Positions 6,415 to 8,039 of a stretch of DNA of 8,039 nt are shown piece by piece. A program made the translations under genes and the position numbers. Within the stretch, counting starts at the first letter, position 1, and each line of letters begins with the position of its first letter. The notes below the pieces were generated by a model that was not told the origin of the DNA, searched no databases, and worked only from the letters and a program-made list of their open reading frames with translations. Source of the stretch: Saprospiraceae bacterium (lineage in GTDB: Bacteria > Bacteroidota > Bacteroidia > Chitinophagales > Saprospiraceae); assembly GCA_020849825.1 (NCBI GenBank), contig JADZFP010000324.1, forward strand, positions 1 to 8,039. Reading direction: 5' to 3'.

Positions 6415-7317
6415 ATGTCCAAAGAAAACGACAGCCTGGACCTTGCTTCGCTCAACGCCCGTTTCGATCTCTTCCTGCTCGACGACGACCAATACGGACA
6501 CATCAAGGAACTGCAACTGGACCAGAGCAACAACTCCGTTCTGGTTTTGACCAACGGCCAACCGGCATTTGAAAACACCGATGATCCCATCGCGATTGAA
6601 AACATCGCACGCGGGTACAACAAAGACCTGGATGGCGCCACCCTGTCCTTCGACTTTACCGTCGGTCAGGAGAAAAAACAATACGCCGAACTGATCTTCC
6701 CGGTCTCCTTTCCACCGGCAGAATTCCTGCAGGGCACCATCGGCGTGTATGACGACAAAAACGCCAAAACATTCCAGATGGAAATCGCCGGAGTGCGCGA
6801 CTGTTCCTACACGATTTTCAAAACCATGCTGGGCAACAAAATCGCCCGACCGGACAACGTCACCGACGACTACCCGAAGTGGTCGCCAGCGTTTCCCCCG
6901 GCCGGCGATCCCAGCTGGCAGCAATACCCCTTCCGAATGGGCTACTACACCCTCTCGCTGCGCCGGCTGCATGCAGACCCCGGCCGGAACCTGAGCGAAG
7001 ACATCAGCGACGTCGCCATCCGTATGTACCGTATAGAGAGCGATAAGGTCGTGCTGTCTATCCTGATCGCCAATGCCTCAATCATCACTGTCGACACCTT
7101 TAACGGAACGCTGAGGATCAGCCTGCACTGCGACGCCGAACCCATCCACCAACTATGGGATGGCGAGGGAGAATTTCCGGACACGCCTTTCCCCCTCATT
7201 TTCACGGTGTTGCTCGACGACGTGTCCGACACGCTGCAGGGCCTGGTGCAAACCGTCGGCTGCCAGCCGAACGAGTTCTTCCTCTGGCAAGGAACACGCA
7301 TTGATAACTCACTGTAA
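6415..7317 (+). CDS. Unrecognised beta-rich 300-residue protein
   Basis: I do not recognise this family. The start MSKENDSLDL follows an A-rich leader (CACACGAAAAAC). No signal peptide, membrane helix or cysteine-rich motif is seen. The N-terminal third alternates short strands (SVLVLTNG, ATLSFDFTVG, AELIFPVSF, GTIGVYDD). The middle holds a proline- and aromatic-rich stretch (YPKWSPAFPP, QQYPFRMGYYTLSL). The C-terminal third is again strand-rich (IRMYRIESDKVVLSILIANA, TLRISLHCD, FPLIFTVLLDDV). This suggests a beta-sandwich or jelly-roll protein, perhaps structural or binding. It is acidic overall. It lies 48 bases after the lectin-Hint gene and 32 before the next gene, all on one strand, so it is probably cotranscribed with both. 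Confidence 0.88.
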   Translation: MSKENDSLDLASLNARFDLFLLDDDQYGHIKELQLDQSNNSVLVLTNGQPAFENTDDPIAIENIARGYNKDLDGATLSFDFTVGQEKKQYAELIFPVSFPPAEFLQGTIGVYDDKNAKTFQMEIAGVRDCSYTIFKTMLGNKIARPDNVTDDYPKWSPAFPPAGDPSWQQYPFRMGYYTLSLRRLHADPGRNLSEDISDVAIRMYRIESDKVVLSILIANASIITVDTFNGTLRISLHCDAEPIHQLWDGEGEFPDTPFPLIFTVLLDDVSDTLQGLVQTVGCQPNEFFLWQGTRIDNSL

Positions 7318-7349
7318 AAAATTAACAACCAATACTTTACTGAAAACTT

Positions 7350-7877
7350 ATGAGTTCCCTGACTATCGAAAGCCTTTACGGCATGGAGCCCGAAGCCTCC
7401 CAAATGCAGTCGAAGCAATTTGACTTGATCCTGCAAAACATGAAGTATTGCCTGCAAAACGGCGACTCCAAACACCAGGGCTGGCTCAAAAACTTCATAC
7501 AGGATACAGTCACCAACCTCCCCGACGACCGCATCAAGTCGCTGCAAGACGACAAAGTGAAAGACTTTTACAACAACCGGCTGGCCGTGGTGTACCTCGG
7601 CCGGGCCTTCGACAACATGACCGGCCAAGGCGCCCCAACCGTAAAACTGAACGACGAACAACGCCGCCAGCAGGACATATCCGGCCATCGACCACTCGAA
7701 AGCCAGTCCCGCTATGGCCAGCCCCTGAATACTCATGCCGGCCACAATGAATTGTTTTTTGGGCCAATGATCGGCCAGCTTGCCGGTAAACAACTGCGCA
7801 ATGCCCCACACAGCCGGGTACACGGCCGCCACAATGCCGATCGAGCCGGCATCGAAGGCGCGGGCCGCCAGCAGTAG
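7350..7877 (+). CDS. Unrecognised protein, genuine only for about the first 106 residues
   Basis: The start MSSLTIESLYGMEPEASQ follows an A/T-rich leader (ACTTTACTGAAAACTT) 32 bases after the previous stop. Residues 1 to about 106 look like a real soluble, helical, charged protein (FDLILQNMKYCLQNG, WLKNFIQDTV, KDFYNNRLAVVYLGRAFDNM, VKLNDEQRR). From about residue 107 (near 7668) the frame merely reads the complement of an MFS transporter gene and gives a His/Arg/Gln-rich tail (SRVHGRHNADRAG) to the stop at 7877. The native C-terminus is therefore missing. I do not recognise the N-terminal part; by position it is the third gene of the lectin-Hint operon. No signal peptide or membrane segment is seen. 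Confidence 0.65.
   Translation: MSSLTIESLYGMEPEASQMQSKQFDLILQNMKYCLQNGDSKHQGWLKNFIQDTVTNLPDDRIKSLQDDKVKDFYNNRLAVVYLGRAFDNMTGQGAPTVKLNDEQRRQQDISGHRPLESQSRYGQPLNTHAGHNELFFGPMIGQLAGKQLRNAPHSRVHGRHNADRAGIEGAGRQQ
7655..7685. other. Tail-to-tail junction between two truncated genes
   Basis: Left of this interval the plus strand codes for the third operon gene; right of it the minus strand codes for an MFS transporter. Neither gene reaches a natural stop here. The stretch aacgccgccagcagg reads plausibly on both sides (QRRQ on plus, LLAAL on minus), so the exact breakpoint is hidden within a few codons and could reflect microhomology. Either a deletion or inversion, or a chimeric assembly, would give this. 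Confidence 0.6.
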
Positions 7878-8039
7878 CGGCAACAAGCCCCACAACATGC
7901 CGTCGTTGAGGTTGTTGGCCAGTCCGGCCCAGGTAACGGCGCTCAGGTTGGGGTGACGTAGGCTGGTATCCAACACCACATGCCGCAACATCGGCGCTGC
8001 GGCCGCCTGCGCGGCCGCTTCGACGTGCCGGTGGGTATC
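7662..8039 (-). pseudogene. MFS transporter fragment, second half, truncated at both ends in the window
   Basis: Minus-strand reading from the right edge gives an Ala-rich linker (EAAAQAAAAP) and then hydrophobic helices: LSAVTWAGLANNLNDGMLWG, LLPLLLAA, IGIVAAVYPAVWGIAQLF, FIVAGMSIQGLAIAGLAF, AGYVLLAAL. The loop GKLADHWPKK fits the cytoplasmic MFS motif between paired helices. The Ala-rich linker before it suggests the central loop, so this is TM7 to about TM10 of a 12-helix secondary transporter. The start codon lies beyond the window. After GYVLLAAL the frame turns into the antisense of the unknown gene and stays open by chance to 6945, so the usual last helices are absent. Substrate cannot be told. 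The fragment appears more GC-rich than the left neighbour. It is a pseudogene only if the junction is real. Confidence 0.65.
7999..8018. repeat. Duplicate GCGGCCGC palindromes with 4-base spacer
   Basis: GCGGCCGC occurs at 7999-8006 and 8011-8018, separated by CTGC. Each copy is self-complementary and together they can form an 8-bp hairpin. The stretch codes the Ala-rich linker of the transporter, so alanine codons explain it well enough, but its strong secondary structure could hinder sequencing or assembly near the right edge. Confidence 0.6.

Noticed and set aside
5830..6972. 380-residue minus-strand open frame spanning the Hint frameshift
   Set aside because: It bridges the frameshift and an intergenic gap with a Val/Gly/Phe-rich low-information product. 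The plus strand has Hint motifs and a well-formed gene there.
6945..7661. Minus-strand continuation of the MFS frame
   Set aside because: After GYVLLAAL the sequence no longer resembles a transporter and is antisense to two plus-strand genes; the open frame is chance read-through past the junction.
1..8039. CRISPR array, tRNA, rRNA, insertion sequence
   Set aside because: I looked for short regularly spaced repeats, cloverleaf-like sequences, transposase motifs and terminal inverted repeats and saw none; the only tandem repeat is the TPR-coding unit.

Overview
The window looks like chromosomal DNA of a Bacteroidota bacterium, most likely of the Saprospiria (Haliscomenobacter/Lewinella-like) type. 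Three things suggest this: a TTG-N20-TAnnTTTG promoter of the Bacteroidota type; A/T-rich start regions without clear Shine-Dalgarno sites; and a regulator with a periplasmic TPR domain, one transmembrane helix and a C-terminal helix-turn-helix. By eye the GC content is moderately high, and long antisense open frames are therefore common. Lineage is inferred from style, not from a search.

Layout. (1) Positions 1-2150, minus strand: a two-gene operon with a 4-base overlap. A 289-residue zinc-ribbon protein, whose body faintly resembles an ADP-ribosyltransferase fold, comes first. A TPR protein follows and runs off the left edge inside a tandem 102-bp (34-residue) repeat. (2) Positions 2151-2395: a divergent intergenic region with an excellent promoter for the minus operon and a -7 element for the plus gene. 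(3) Positions 2396-4141, plus: a signal peptide-TPR-TM-coiled coil-HTH membrane regulator. (4) Positions 4142-4255: a spacer with an inverted repeat. (5) Positions 4256-7317, plus: a ricin-type lectin joined to a Hint (hedgehog/intein) autoprocessing domain, broken by a one-base frameshift in an A run inside the Hint domain, then an unrecognised 300-residue beta-rich protein. (6) From 7350, plus: an unrecognised protein cut off after about 106 residues, because near 7655-7685 the sequence changes into the minus-strand second half of an MFS transporter that enters from the right edge.

The plus-strand block (regulator, lectin-Hint protein, two unknown proteins) reads as a co-directional cassette. 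The regulator may sense a periplasmic signal and control the lectin-Hint operon; this is inferred only from adjacency and from the inverted repeat. Two points need care before any biology is built on the right half: the Hint frameshift (sequencing error, decay or recoding) and the tail-to-tail junction, which could be a genomic rearrangement or a chimeric assembly.
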